Source: Narthecium ossifragum
Lineage: Eukaryota > Streptophyta > Magnoliopsida > Dioscoreales > Nartheciaceae
Assembly (NCBI GenBank): GCA_963920575.1
Contig: OY986965.1
Location: 23,616,829 to 23,680,828 of the forward strand
DNA: 64,000 nucleotides
Direction: 5' to 3'
Shown here: one piece after another, positions 53,246-64,000 of the stretch
How positions within the stretch are numbered: position 1 is the stretch's first letter
How the letters are laid out: each line of letters begins with the position of its first letter
Notes under the pieces: model-generated
Seen by the model: only the letters and a program-made list of their open reading frames with translations
Database searches by the model: none
Told to the model about the DNA's origin: nothing
Position numbers and translations under genes: made by a program

Positions 53246-56200
53246 ATGCCTCCCAGACTTCGTGGAGGTGGCTCTCGCGCCTCTAGCGGCTCGGGTAGGG
53301 GTGGGCCCCGCACCCGAGGACTAGAGGATATTTTGCGAGAGACAGAGGAGGGCCATACTACTGAGGCCTCAGATGAGTCTCCTGGCGAGAGTAAGCCAGA
53401 GATGGCTGAGTCAGTCACTAGAGTTCCGCCTCGACAGCAGCCGTTGCCCGAGGGCACCAGAGGTTGTGGCCCCAGTGGGTGACTCAGTGCCGAGGGCAGC
53501 TCGGGAGCTCACCGAGTTTTTGAAGCTCAACCCCCCGAGGTTTGCTGGCGTAGAGGGAGCAGTGGCAGCTGAGGACTGGTTGGCGGAAGTGGTTAAGAAC
53601 TTCACAGTTCTTGACTATGTTGCTGACTCCACTAGAGTCCGCCTAGCGTCATATCTGTTGACTGGGCGAGCGGCGGACTGGTGGAACATGGAGCGCCTCA
53701 GTAGAGATGAGAGGACCCTCTCCTGGGATCAGTTTTGTACTCTCTTTCTTGGAGAGTACTTTCCGAGGACCGAGAGGATGGCTCGAGTGCAGGAGTTTGT
53801 GGCTCTAGTTCAAGGCAGTAGCAGTGTGTCAGAGTATGCCAGTCGGTTTACTCATTTGTCCAAGTATGCTCCGACGATGGTGGCTTTGGAGGCAGACAAG
53901 GCAAGCCGTTTCGAGCAGGGTCTTCGGGAGGATATCCGAATGCAGGTGGCCTCGCGCTGTCTGACCACCTATGCTGCGGTACTAGACAGTGCGCGCGCCA
54001 CTGAGGAGGCGCTAGAGGACTGTCGCCGTAGTAGAGTTCAGGGAGCAGCAGCGCCAGTGGTGGTAGAGCCTAGTGCAGGGACATCCAAGGGGCCTTACAG
54101 GAAGAGATTTGTGAAGAGGCAAAGACCGCCACACCCGGGACAGTAGCAGTCGCAGTCGCAGTCACATCAGCATCAGCAGCAATCCCAGTCGGGAGACGGC
54201 AGTCGACAGTCCCAGATCGGTAGAGGTCAGAAGAGAAGAGCGGAGAGGGGACCTCCTGTGTGTTTTGGGTGTCAGCAGCCCTGACACATCAAGAGGTTTT
54301 GCCCTCTTGCTCAAGGGGGACAGCCTTCTGCTCAGGCATCAGTTGCATCGGCCCAGGGACCGCATAGGGGAGCAGGCCCTAGTGCGCAGGGCAGTGGCAG
54401 TCAGGGAGTCCGACAGGGCAGAGTGATTGCTTTGTCGGAGACTGTGACCCCAGCAGAGCCATCGGTTGTTCGAGGTACCATTTTGCTTTTTGGTGCTCCT
54501 GTCTCAGTTCTTTTCGATTCTGGCGCGTCGCATTCTTTCATTTCAGCTTCTTGTCTGTGACTTTTGGGGTTAGAGCCAGTGGCCTTAGAGCCTGTGTTGC
54601 TTGTGGGGACTCCTGTCGGGAGTGGAGCCCGAGTAGATCTGGTGTGTCGGGGATGCGAGCTAGAGCTTGGTGATCTTCGACTGGAGGTGGACCTGTGTGT
54701 CCTCAAGATGACGGGGTTTGACGTCATCCTTGGTATGGATTGGCTTGGATCCTACCGTGCGCTGATTGACTGCTACCGGCGTAGAGTCACAGCTTGTACT
54801 CCTGAGGGCAATTGCTTTAGCTTCCTTGGGGACAGACAGATAGCCGAGCCCACAGATTTTGCTGAGCTTAGGCGTGGGTGCCAGTTGACTGCTTTGTTGG
54901 CGAGTCTCAGTTTGTCCGAGTCTGATGGGACTCAAGATATCAACTTACCCCGAGTCGTGTGTGAGTTTCCCGATGTTTTCCTTGATGAGTTGCCGGGATT
55001 GCCGCCTCGTAGAGAGATAGATTTTGAGATAGAGCTTCTGCCGAGCACTGCACCTATCTCTCTACCGCCATTCAGGATGGCACCAGCAGAGTTGCGAGAA
55101 CTTAGGACTCAGCTGGATGATTTGTTGGGGCGAGGATTCATTCGGCCGAGTGTATCACCCTGGGGAGCGCCCGCACTTTTTGTAAAGAAGGACGGATCCC
55201 TCCGGATGTGTATTGATTACCGGAAGCTGAACAGGGTGACTGTGAAGAACAAATATCCCCTGCCTCGGATCGATGATCTGTTTGATCAGCTGAGAGGTGC
55301 CAAGGTGTTCTCAAAAATTGATCTGAGATTTGGCTACTACCAGCTGAGGATTCGGGAGAGTGATATTCCGAAGACGGCCTTCCGGACTCGATATGGCCAC
55401 TATGAGTTTGTGGTGATACCTTTTGGTCAGTCGAATGCGCCCGCGACCTTTATGGATTTGATGCAGAGGGTGTTCAGACCCTTTCTAGATCAGTTTGTCG
55501 TTGTCTTCATTGACGACATCTTGATCTATTCGCACAGTGATGAGGAGCATGCAGAGCACTTGAGGTTGGTGTTGCAGTTGCTCAGAGATCATCAGTTGTA
55601 TGCTAAGGCATCAAAGTGTGAGTTCTGGTTAGCTGAAGTGGGCTTTCTGGGTCATGTGGTGTCTGCAGCTGGAGTGGCAGTTGATCCATCAAAGGTCCAG
55701 GCAGTATTGCAGTGGCAGAGGCCGAAGTCTGTATTTGAGGTCCGCAGTTTCCTCGGGTTGGCAGGATACTACAGACGATTTATCCAGAATTTCTCCAGAT
55801 TTGCAGCTCCGATGACGCAACTCACCAGGAAAGGGGTTCCTTTTGTTTGGACCGACTCCTGTGAGGCAGCATTTGAGGAGTTGAAGAGGCGGTTGACTGA
55901 GGCACCCGTCTTGACTATCCCAAAGAGAGATGTCGGATACAGCGTCTATTGTGATGCCTGCATCGAGGGTTTAGGCTGCGTACTCATGCAGGAGGGTCAT
56001 CCTGTTGCCTATGGATCACGCCAGCTGAAGGATCATGAGAAGAATTACCCTATCCATGACCTAGAGTTGGCGGCCGTGGTCTTTGCTCTAAAGACATGGC
56101 GCCACTATCTGTTCGGTGAGTGATTCCAGGTGTTCTCTGACCACAAGAGCTTGAAGTACATCTTTACGCAATGGGATCTCAACTTGCGGCAGAGACGCTG

Positions 56201-57842
56201 GATGGAATTTTTGGAGGATTACGACTTCGAGTTGCTTTACCACCCCGGTAAAGCAAACGTCGTAGCCGACGCTCTTAGCCGACAGCAGAGGGCGGTGGTC
56301 GCAGGGATCGCAGTGCAGGAACATTTGATGTTTGAGGCCGTAGGTCGGTTTGGACTCCACTTGGAGGAGCAGACCAGGGACGGCGTTTTCTGTGCACTAG
56401 TAGCGACACCGACCTTGTTACAGAAGGTTATCGCAGCACAGGCCGAGGATCAGAGGTTAGTAGCTGTTCGTGCCCGAATTCAGGCGGGAGAGGCCACTGA
56501 TGGCTGGACAGTACACAATGATGGTAGCCTTCGCTTCAGAGGCAGGGTAGTGGTACCAGCTGATCTGCAGTTGCGCAGAGACATCTTGTCAGAGTTTCTT
56601 TCGTCTCGTTTTGCGGTCCATCCAGGAGGGACGAAGATGTATCATGATCTTCGTCGCCAATACTGGTGGCGCAAGATGAAGGATGATGTAGCGCAGTTTG
56701 TGGCTAGTTGTCTTACCTGTCAGCAGGTGAAGGCAGAGCACCAGAAGCATGCGGGCTTGTTGCAGCCTCTCCCAATAGCCGAGTGGAAGTGGGAACACAT
56801 CTCCATGGACTTTGTGACGGGCTTACCGAGATCACCCAAAGGACATGATGCTATCTGGGTGATTGTCGACAGATTTACAAAGTCGGCTCACTTCCTGGGT
56901 ATGCGGTTGACGGACTCTTCGGAGCATCTGAGCATGCTTTTTGTAGATCAGATAGTCCGGCTCCATGGGACACCTGTGTCGATAGTGTCAGACAGGGACC
57001 CACGGATGACAGGCAGATTCTGGAGTGGCTTCCAGAAGGCTTTGGGTACGATGTTGACCTTTAGTACCGCCTTCCACCCTCAGACAGATGGACAATCAGA
57101 GAGGACTATCCAGATCCTGGAGGATATGCTGCGAGCCTGTGTGCTGGACTTGAAGGGTAGCTGGAAGGAACATTTGCCCCTGGTGGAGTTTGTGTATAAT
57201 AATAGCTACCAATTCAGCATTGGCATGGCACCTTATGAGGCCCTGTATGGGAGACCGTGCCGATCTCCACTTTGTTGGACAGAAGAAGATGGAGCTGCCA
57301 GTCTTGGACCAGACCTCATCCAACAGATGTCAGATCAGGTCGTGCAGATCAGACAGAGGCTTCTCACTGCCCAGAGTAGACAGAAGAGTTATGCTGATCG
57401 AAGACGACGACCGTTGGAGTTCACTGAGGGCGATCATGTTTTCCTGAAAGTGATGCCCCGCAGAGGTCAGGTGCGGTTCGGTAAGAAAGGGAAGTTGGCC
57501 CCCAGATTCATCGGACCGTTTCAGATCTTGGAGCGGATTGGTGAGGTGGCGTATCGCTTAGCACTCCCCCCGTCGATGGCGTCAGTTCACCCCACGTTTC
57601 ATGTGTCTCTTCTGAGAAAGTATGTGCCGGACCCCTCTCACGTGTTAGATTGGAGCCAGATCGAGGTAGATGCTGGTGCGACATTTGAGGAGAGGCCCGT
57701 CCAGATCCTTGACAGACAGGAGCGAGTCTTGCGAGGCAAGACTATTCCTTTGGTCAAGGTCTTGTGGAGACACAGAGGTATCGAGGAGGCTACGTGGGAG
57801 CGAGAACAGATGATGCACGCCACTTACCCCCAACTCTTCTAG
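53246..57842 (+). pseudogene. V gag-pol polyprotein with one frameshift and four stops
   Basis: Single-ORF Tekay/Del-type gag-pol, about 1530 codons. The start is MPPRLRGGGSRASSGSGRGG. A shift near 53450 moves to the frame used for all the rest. Order: gag core 53500-54060 (LNPPRFAGVEGAVAAEDW), zinc knuckle 54262-54303 (CFGCQQP-HIKRFC, its Gly codon now TGA), protease FDSGASHSF about 54517, reverse transcriptase 55040-55640 ([11 protein letters not shown]), RNase H 55900-56280 ([13 protein letters not shown]), integrase HHCC 56610-56740 and core 56790-57200 (MDFVTGL, VSDRDP, QTDGQSERT), and a C-terminal chromodomain-like end (VLWRHRGIEEATWERE). In-frame stops: TAG 54144, TGA 54282, TGA 54558, TGA 56121; most are one transition from CAG or CGA. 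Dead as it stands, though each catalytic motif is intact. Confidence 0.92.
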
Positions 57843-57920
57843 GAGCAAGGTATGAATTGATCTTTGTTTTTCGTACTCGAGTCGAATTTCGAGGTCAAAA
57901 TTCCTTTAAGGGGGGGAGGT

Positions 57921-60296
57921 TGTAAGGACCTAATTGTGATTTCTGGGGTTTTTCTGTAAAATTGGAGGGCTTACGTGCAATTTGGAATCTTGCGGGGGGT
58001 TTTCCGCAAGAATTCTCACCTACCCCCACTTCTCTTCTCTTCTTCTCTCCGATTTTTTTCTCTCTCCTCACCTTTACCTCATTTGAACCCGGCTCGGGAG
58101 AGAGAGAGAGGGAGATCCGGTGAGATCGCTGGAGAAAGAAGGGAGAAAGAAGGGAGAGGGAGTGGGGTGGAGGTGTGATCGCCGGCGCCGGAGAAGGAAG
58201 GGAAGAAAGGAGGAAGAGAAACCGGAAGGAGAGGTGGAGATCGCCGGAAGAAAGGCTAGATCCGGCGAGGAAACCACCGGATTTCGTCTCCTCCTTGGCT
58301 CAGGTGAGCCCCTCCCTTCTTTCCTCCTCCGATCCCCTCTTCTAATGGGTTTTTCCAGTGGGTTTTTGGGGGGTTTTCGTGGTTACCGGCGACCATCGCC
58401 GGAGAGGAAGCCGTGGACGGCTTTGGGGACCTTCCTCGGTGACTGCAGCGCCGGAGGAAGGACCCTCGTGGTATGGGCTCTCCCTCTCCGAGCCCCGTCC
58501 GGGCATTTTTCCATGGCAGGGGGATCCTTGATCCTCCTCCCTGCCATGGATTTCGGCGAAGGTTCGGCCGGCTTTCCTCTAGCCGTGGTCGTTGATCTCC
58601 CTTGGGGATCCGAAGTTTGGGGCAGCGAGCTAGCTCCCCACTTCGCTGTGGTGGCTGTCCGGCGGTTAAGCCCGGGTCCTGTGGACCTCCGTCGCAGCCG
58701 CGTAGCGGTCGAGTGGCAATGCCACGTCGGGAACGCCGGGGGGCTGGTCCACCTGTGGGCGAGGTTGTCGCGCGCGCCATGGTGTGCGGAGCGCCGACAT
58801 CTGATTTGGTTGATCCTCGCGTCGTTTCGATCGGTTCTCCGAACTCCGCCTGTTTCTTATAGTTTCAACGGCATTTGGAGCCTTACCTGACCGCTTTCAT
58901 TTTTCCTTGGCTCAGGCGATCAGGTGAGCGGCCGTCAGAGTTCGGTGCGTGACGTGGACCCCAGGGCTTAGGAACTCACGTCAGCTACCTTTTGAGGTAG
59001 GAGTTACCTCTTAGGGATTTGTATAAATTATGTTGATATGCTTGCTAATGATCTGTGGTTGTGCATGTTGTGTTTCTTATGATGATATGTAATCTGTGTG
59101 ACTAGTGATGTATATGTGTGATGCTATATATATGCCATGATAATGTTATGATGTGTTCGGCTAGTTGAGCCCTGTACTTGCTTAATCATGCAATGGAATG
59201 TTATGCTAGCTTCTCCTGTATTGTATGCATATATGAGAACTTGTGAACCATTATATCTGTTTATTATTATGTATATGGTTTATGCATACATGCTAGGAAG
59301 GTCAGGCTGTATTAGGACAGGGATTATGGTTGGGTCTAGTCAGGTCCTGTAGCTAGACTGGTCAGAGTCTAGGGGATATGTCGACGAGTTGACGGATGGA
59401 TTTGGATCTCCGTATGTCGATTAAGGACTTGACTTGACTTGAGGTTTTGACCTGACTTGAGGATGTGTTGGACCTATACTAGTATACTGAGGCCTGTATA
59501 GAGTCTATAGGGGTCTGGGTGAGCGTTGACGGCCGGACGCGGTGCTGTGCATGTAAGACTGCCCAGACTAGCCAGACCATACTAGGATCAATAAACCAGG
59601 ATAGGTGGATGTTGTCCTATACTAGTATACTGGGGTCGGGTATAGAGTCTATAGGGGTATGGGCTAGCGTTGGCGGCCGGACGCGGTGCTGTGCATGTAA
59701 GACTTACCCATACTAGCCAGACCATACTTGGGCAGTATACTAGGATAGGTGGGTGTACACCAGTGTCGTAGAGTGAGTCAGGTGACTCCTACTGGGCTTT
59801 CGAGCTCATGTGTGCTTGGGTTTTGTTGTGCAGGAGGTAGGCCCGAGGCCAGTACACCCCTTGGAGGTGGTGAGCAGTGACGAGGCGTCATTTTTTTGTA
59901 TTTATTTGTTGAGAGTTAGTTTTGTAGTAGGTGGAGAGATTTGGGTTGTATCCCAAAGTTTGTTTTGTATCCTACTTTAACTCTGAATTTGTGTATTTGA
60001 CGCCTGTTTATGTGTTGAAAATCTGGAGAATTTGTATATTGTAGCCTCGTGGCCTGATTATGTTGTAATTGGAAGATTAAACACTCCTATGTACATGAAA
60101 GAATGATAGAATATGTGAATGAATGAAACTATGATAAATGCTGTAAATTATGATGAATTATCATAGGATGTGTATTTTCGTATCTATTGATATGTTGTTT
60201 TAGTGATCTCACGTGCCCGTGCCCGTGCCCAAGGGTTATGCCCAAATTTTTGAGAAATTTGGGTTATTTTATATTAATTTGGGGCGGGGCGTGACA
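57921..60296 (+). repeat. 3' LTR of V
   Basis: 2376 bp. Lacks 97 bp present in the 5' LTR at 51382-51478; the junction is at about 58690. Otherwise nearly identical. Confidence 0.93.
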
Positions 60297-60301
60297 GCAG
60301 G

Positions 60302-61305
60302 TGTTGTGGTGGACTGCTGACAGTTGGTGGTGGTACCACTGTAGCAGCTCCTAGACCTTACTTACCTGTTCACCACCCCGGGCCGGTAGGGTGCCGTGCC
60401 CAGTCCTTGTTTGATGTATCATCACATACTGTTGCATGGTTACCTGTATTATCCTGCATATGATCATGACATGCATTGCTTTGTGCATTAGTTGCATCTA
60501 TGTAGGACGCTGACGATGGGTTGATCGCCGATCCTGGGCTTTCGGGTAGTCCGGATCTAGCTCTAGGACGGTTGCGGGTAGTTTGGTCCAGGACTCGATT
60601 TGTAGTATTCAGTCGATTTCGATGATAGAGTTAGATGACCTGAATGCTTGTGTTTTTATGTTTAGAGGTCGTGTCGACTCCAAGTTGAATCTGAGGTGTA
60701 GCCAGTGTCCGGTGTTCTTGACTCTTGGGTCGAGGAGTGCCTACCCATCAGTGTCCTTGCCTGCCAAACAGTGTTCAGTGTCCTGTTGTGAGTCTGCAGT
60801 GTTTTGGGCCTGCGTTCACGGACTTCCGGTAGGGTTATGGGACCCTTATATACACCTAGGGTAGACTTGGGGACGACACTGTTGTGTTCCCTCCCTTGTG
60901 AGTGTCGTAGTGTAGTGTCCCTGCTGAGCTTAGTGTTCACTCCTACCCGGGCTGTGTTTTGCAGGTGCTGGCGCTAGCTCTTCTTCGATTGCCCCTACAG
61001 GGCAGGTGTTTGGTGACGTGGCGGCGTCTGGCGGTGCTTGAGGTGCGACGATCGTTAGTTCTACCCCTTTTGCTTAGTTAGCCTCCTACGGGAGAGATTT
61101 TGTATAACTTTTACCATGTTAAGGATTTGTATATATTCAGTTTCAATCTTTGAGGTTTATGATTGATTGTATAATACAGGATGATTATGAATTGCTAGGG
61201 AGACCACTATGATTAGAGGAAAATCTCGCCAAAATTTCCGCAGTAGGTTAGGTTCCGGTTCGCGTCGCCCGGCCCGGTTAGGCCTACGCGGGTCGGGGCG
61301 CGACA
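60302..61305 (+). repeat. 3' LTR of Z, right part
   Basis: Resumes the Z LTR after V (TGTTGTGGTGGACTGCTGAC) and ends CGGGTCGGGGCGCGACA. Confidence 0.9.
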
Positions 61306-61310
61306 TGAGC

Positions 61311-63269
61311 GCTAAGGTCAGTAGGGTTCTACACTACGCCACACAGAAAGGAGGGAACACAATAGTGTCGCCCTCAAGTAAGGTCTGGGTGTACACAGGG
61401 GCCCCATAACCCCACCGAGTGTCCCTGAGATCCACAGTTGTAATCTTCCAGGCTAGATAGTCACATGAGGGGTCACACACAGTTAGCAGGAAAATAAACA
61501 CTGCTGACTCACAAGCAGAAAACCGGCACTGCTGGCAGGAAATGGCATCGCTGAGTAGGCACGCCCTCTACCCAAGAGTTGTTATAACCGGACACCGGCT
61601 ACACCGCAGAACCGGACTCGAGGCCGACACGACCTCTAAATCATCGATCAACATGTATTCAGGTCATCTAAGCCTACCATCGATATCGACTCAATACTAT
61701 AATCCAAAACTGGACCTTGCTACCCGCCATGGTCATAGAGCTAAATCCGAGCTACCTGAAAGCCTCGGATCGGCGATCAACCCATCGCCCACGCCCTATC
61801 CTTATGCATCTAATGCACAATCAAGAATACATGCTATGATCAAGCGCGGGTAAGAAGTAAGCATGCAACTGTATGATAAGGATAACATATAAGTCCAACT
61901 GGATCTCTGCAGCCATACTACCGACCGCTGCCAGTCAATCCGCAGCGGATCCCGGCATTACGTGGGTACCGCGACCATCAACTGCGGACTCCTGCAATGG
62001 GAAGCAACCCCGAAAACTTTGATGAACATATAATATAATATTATATGTTCAGAACATATAATATTTAATCATCAAGATCCTTTAATTAGAGGCTAAGCGA
62101 CTTCGTCGATCCGACATCCAAACGACGTCGGATTCGAGATCCAACTTAGAAAACCGCAAATAAAAATGCTGGGATCAACATATCCAAAACCGGGAAACAT
62201 CCGACGGCTCTATTACCCGAAAAACACTAATTAAAACCATTAATCTAACTAATTACCTTTAATAATTGCAACGCAGCCCATCCGTAGGAAAATCATAACA
62301 ATTCATAGGAAGATCAGACAATTATGAAACCAGTTGGGTCTGAGAGTACACACAAAGATCTACAACTCTCATATTCATCATAAATCAATATCATGCACGT
62401 ACCGCTCGGAAAGCACGCCGTAAACCGGATGTTCTTCAAGAACAGATAAACCGAAAAATCCGAGTTTAAACATGCTAAAAATATACTAAAATCTCAATCA
62501 AATCTTATGAAACTCAAAACAGAAATTAAGCTAAACAAGAGCCACACAACAACACAAAGAACACCTAGATCTACCGGCTAGATTAAGAGAAAACCCCTAA
62601 ACAACTCATGTATGTAAAAACCTACCGGAAACGCAAACCTGAGCTGAATCCTCACTGTACGAGCACCAAATTGGCTTCAAATTAAGCCAAGGATCTTCGT
62701 CTCGCTGCCACAAATCCAACGAGCCCTCATGTACTCAAAATGATGGCCGGAGGAGAGAGAACGGAGGGGAAGAAGGTGGCTGCCGAAAACAGGGGAAACA
62801 GGGCCGCTGGAAGAAGAAGGAAGAAGGAGAAGGAAGAAGAAGGAGAAGAGGAAGAAGGAGAAGAGAAAGCCAGGGAGGGGGAAGAAAAAAAGGATAAGGG
62901 AGAGGAGAGAAGAAAAAGTCTTCTCTCCCTCTGACAGTGGAGAGCGACGGCCAACGGCGCCCGTCCTCTCAGAAATCCACCGCCATGATTTCTGGCACTA
63001 GAAGATTGATCTCCTTAGCAAGGAAGATTGATCTCCTTCGCCCAGAAAGTCAAACATGGGCTAAAACACAAGCCCAAGCTCGGATCTCCCAATCCCGGGT
63101 CCACCTAATCGTTCAAATCAAACACTAACACAAACACGGCCAGTGTGTGCACACGCGGGTGTGAAACAAACCGACAAGGTGCAATTTACCCAATTGCCCT
63201 TGCGGTCTACAACGAGTCACGGGCCCGACCCACGCGGTCGACCCAGGAGTAGAGGGACAGGTCCTCACA
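61311..63269 (-). mobile_element. Solo LTR Y, right part
   Basis: Follows the second TGAGC copy and continues the reverse-complemented LTR (CAGTAGGGTTCTACACTACG) to its start, plus strand AGGTCCTCACA, at 63269. Contains AGATTGATCT variants near 63003-63035 and a purine-rich GAAGAAGGA tract (62800-62930). The C-rich or A-rich frames inside are not genes. Confidence 0.85.
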
Positions 63270-63274
63270 GACGG

Positions 63275-64000
63275 TTTCAGTCGCACGGGAGGAGGCCCTT
63301 CTTGCCGAGGAGGGGCCCTCGCTCCTGTCGACGGGCGGGTCGTGGCGGCAATCATGACAGATTTTCAGCGGCTGAACCCGCCTAGGTTTAACGGTGAGAC
63401 TGGAGATCCAACTACAACGGATGACTTGCTCAGGGGAGTCACTGGCGTCCAGGACGCTCTCTTCGTCGAGGATGACCGGATCCGGGTCACCCTCGTGGCG
63501 TTTCAGTTCGACGGGGACGCCCTTGACTGGTGGTGCACCGCCCAGCACACCGGTGACGAAGAGGAGCAGCTATGGGAGGTGTTCAGGGCATTGTTCTTGG
63601 ACGCGTACTTCCCGGAGAGTACACGTGACGCGCTGTCTCGCGAGTACCAGTCCCTTCTGCAGGGTACTCACTCTGTGCAGCAGTATGCAACCCGGTTCAC
63701 ACATCTGGTCCATTTTGAGGGGGCAGTAGCAGCAGATCCGACACCCAGGGCACGACAGTTCAAGTGGAGACTTCGGCCAGAGATCAGATGACAGACGTGT
63801 TCCCACCGCTTCCAGACGTACCCAACAGTTCTGAACTGCGCCTTAGTAGTGGAGGCGCAGTTGCAGGATGAGAGGTGCCGGGCAGTTCCACCGGCATCCT
63901 CTACCAACACACCGCAGGGACCCCATGTCAGAGGGGGATTAGGCAGAGGGCAGCAGCGGTGCCCGCAACCCTTCCACCAACAGTCGCAGTGCCCACAGCA
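63275..64000 (+). pseudogene. X gag, continuation (runs off the window)
   Basis: Resumes after Y and GACGG. A clear gag core at 63357-63780 (FQRLNPPRFNGETGDPTT, DALDWWCTAQHTGDEEEQ, TRDALSREYQSLLQG) parallels Z gag at 41371-41680. A TGA at 63789 interrupts it, and homology continues after it (ALVVEAQLQDERCRAVPP). The join with 38243-38375 needs a frame change upstream of the core. The zinc knuckle and pol lie beyond 64000. Confidence 0.82.

Larger units (their letters stand above)
50615..60296 (+). mobile_element. Full-length Tekay/Del-like chromovirus V, nested in the Z 3' LTR
   Basis: 9682 bp with LTRs 50615-53078 and 57921-60296, a tRNA-iMet primer site, a gag-pol frame (53246-57842) and a polypurine tract (AAGGGGGGGAGGT) before the 3' LTR. 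Target duplication GCAGG (50610-50614 and 60297-60301). The LTRs are about 98-99% identical by eye except for a 97-bp deletion in the 3' copy. The youngest layer of the nest, alongside W. Confidence 0.93.
38745..61305 (+). mobile_element. Full-length degenerate chromovirus Z, carrying W and V
   Basis: Ty3/gypsy element with 5' LTR 38745-40956, tRNA-iMet primer site, decayed gag-pol, and 3' LTR 49438-50614 plus 60302-61305. Target duplication TGAGC. It is interrupted by solo LTR W and by element V. Without its passengers it is about 9.7 kb. LTRs are close to each other, but the ORF carries at least a dozen stops or shifts, many CAG to TAG or CGA to TGA, as expected after cytosine methylation and deamination. 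Confidence 0.9.

Noticed and set aside
62727..62954. Ser/Phe-rich and Glu/Lys-rich small ORFs in Y
   Set aside because: Both strands of a GAAGAAGGA tract inside an LTR.

Overview
The window looks like a monocot flowering-plant chromosome. It carries a degraded two-domain monocot (bulb-type, GNA-like) lectin gene, GC-rich fragments of plant genes, and long plant LTR retrotransposons primed by tRNA-iMet (TGGTATCAGAGC) or tRNA-Asp (TGGCGCCGTTGCCGGGGA). The species cannot be fixed from the sequence; pineapple or another commelinid is a guess. Apart from the lectin locus and one doubtful small spliced gene, almost everything is mobile DNA or its debris. Element names (N to Z) are mine.

Layout. 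0.3-1.3 kb: lectin gene with one frameshift. 1.7-3.3 kb: a MITE-like element and a 1-kb AT-rich minisatellite. 3.9-4.6 kb: fragments of an aspartic protease and a CDK-like kinase. 4.6-6.3 kb: truncated Ty1/copia element N (minus strand). 6.3-7.8 kb: chromovirus-like LTR piece O. 8.7-9.1 kb: LTR remnant P, same family as R. 9.4-11.4 kb: minus-strand LTR S, then a 66-bp tandem repeat. 12.0-25.6 kb: Athila-type element Q, split by a complete 9.3-kb element R on the minus strand (TSD GGTCT). R has two 1430-bp LTRs and one 1090-codon gag-protease ORF but no reverse transcriptase or integrase. 25.9-28.7 kb: remains of CTP synthase, alpha-tubulin, an unidentified ORF and an AP2/ERF domain. 29.26-29.46 kb: a 200-N assembly gap. 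30.1-30.5 kb: candidate two-exon small gene. 31.0-35.7 kb: solo LTR U (family of V), carrying the small LTR element T with a proline-rich ORF.

35.8-64.0 kb is a nest. Chromovirus X (5' LTR 35847-38041) is interrupted in gag by solo LTR Y (TSD GACGG). Y is interrupted by full-length element Z (38745-61305, TSD TGAGC). Z is interrupted in its protease by solo LTR W (42903-46103, TSD GCTAG) and in its 3' LTR by full-length Tekay/Del-like element V (50615-60296, TSD GCAGG). X gag resumes at about 63.27 kb and runs off the window. Four matching 5-bp target duplications fix the order of events.

The most unusual signal is shared by LTRs and leaders of different clades (copia N, Athila-like Q and R, chromoviral O, X and Z): dense clusters of a self-complementary GATCGATC-type motif, in a different flavour per family. 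In X and Z one cluster lies just upstream of a TATA box sitting in the loop of an inverted repeat. This looks like convergent cis-regulatory architecture, but function is inference.
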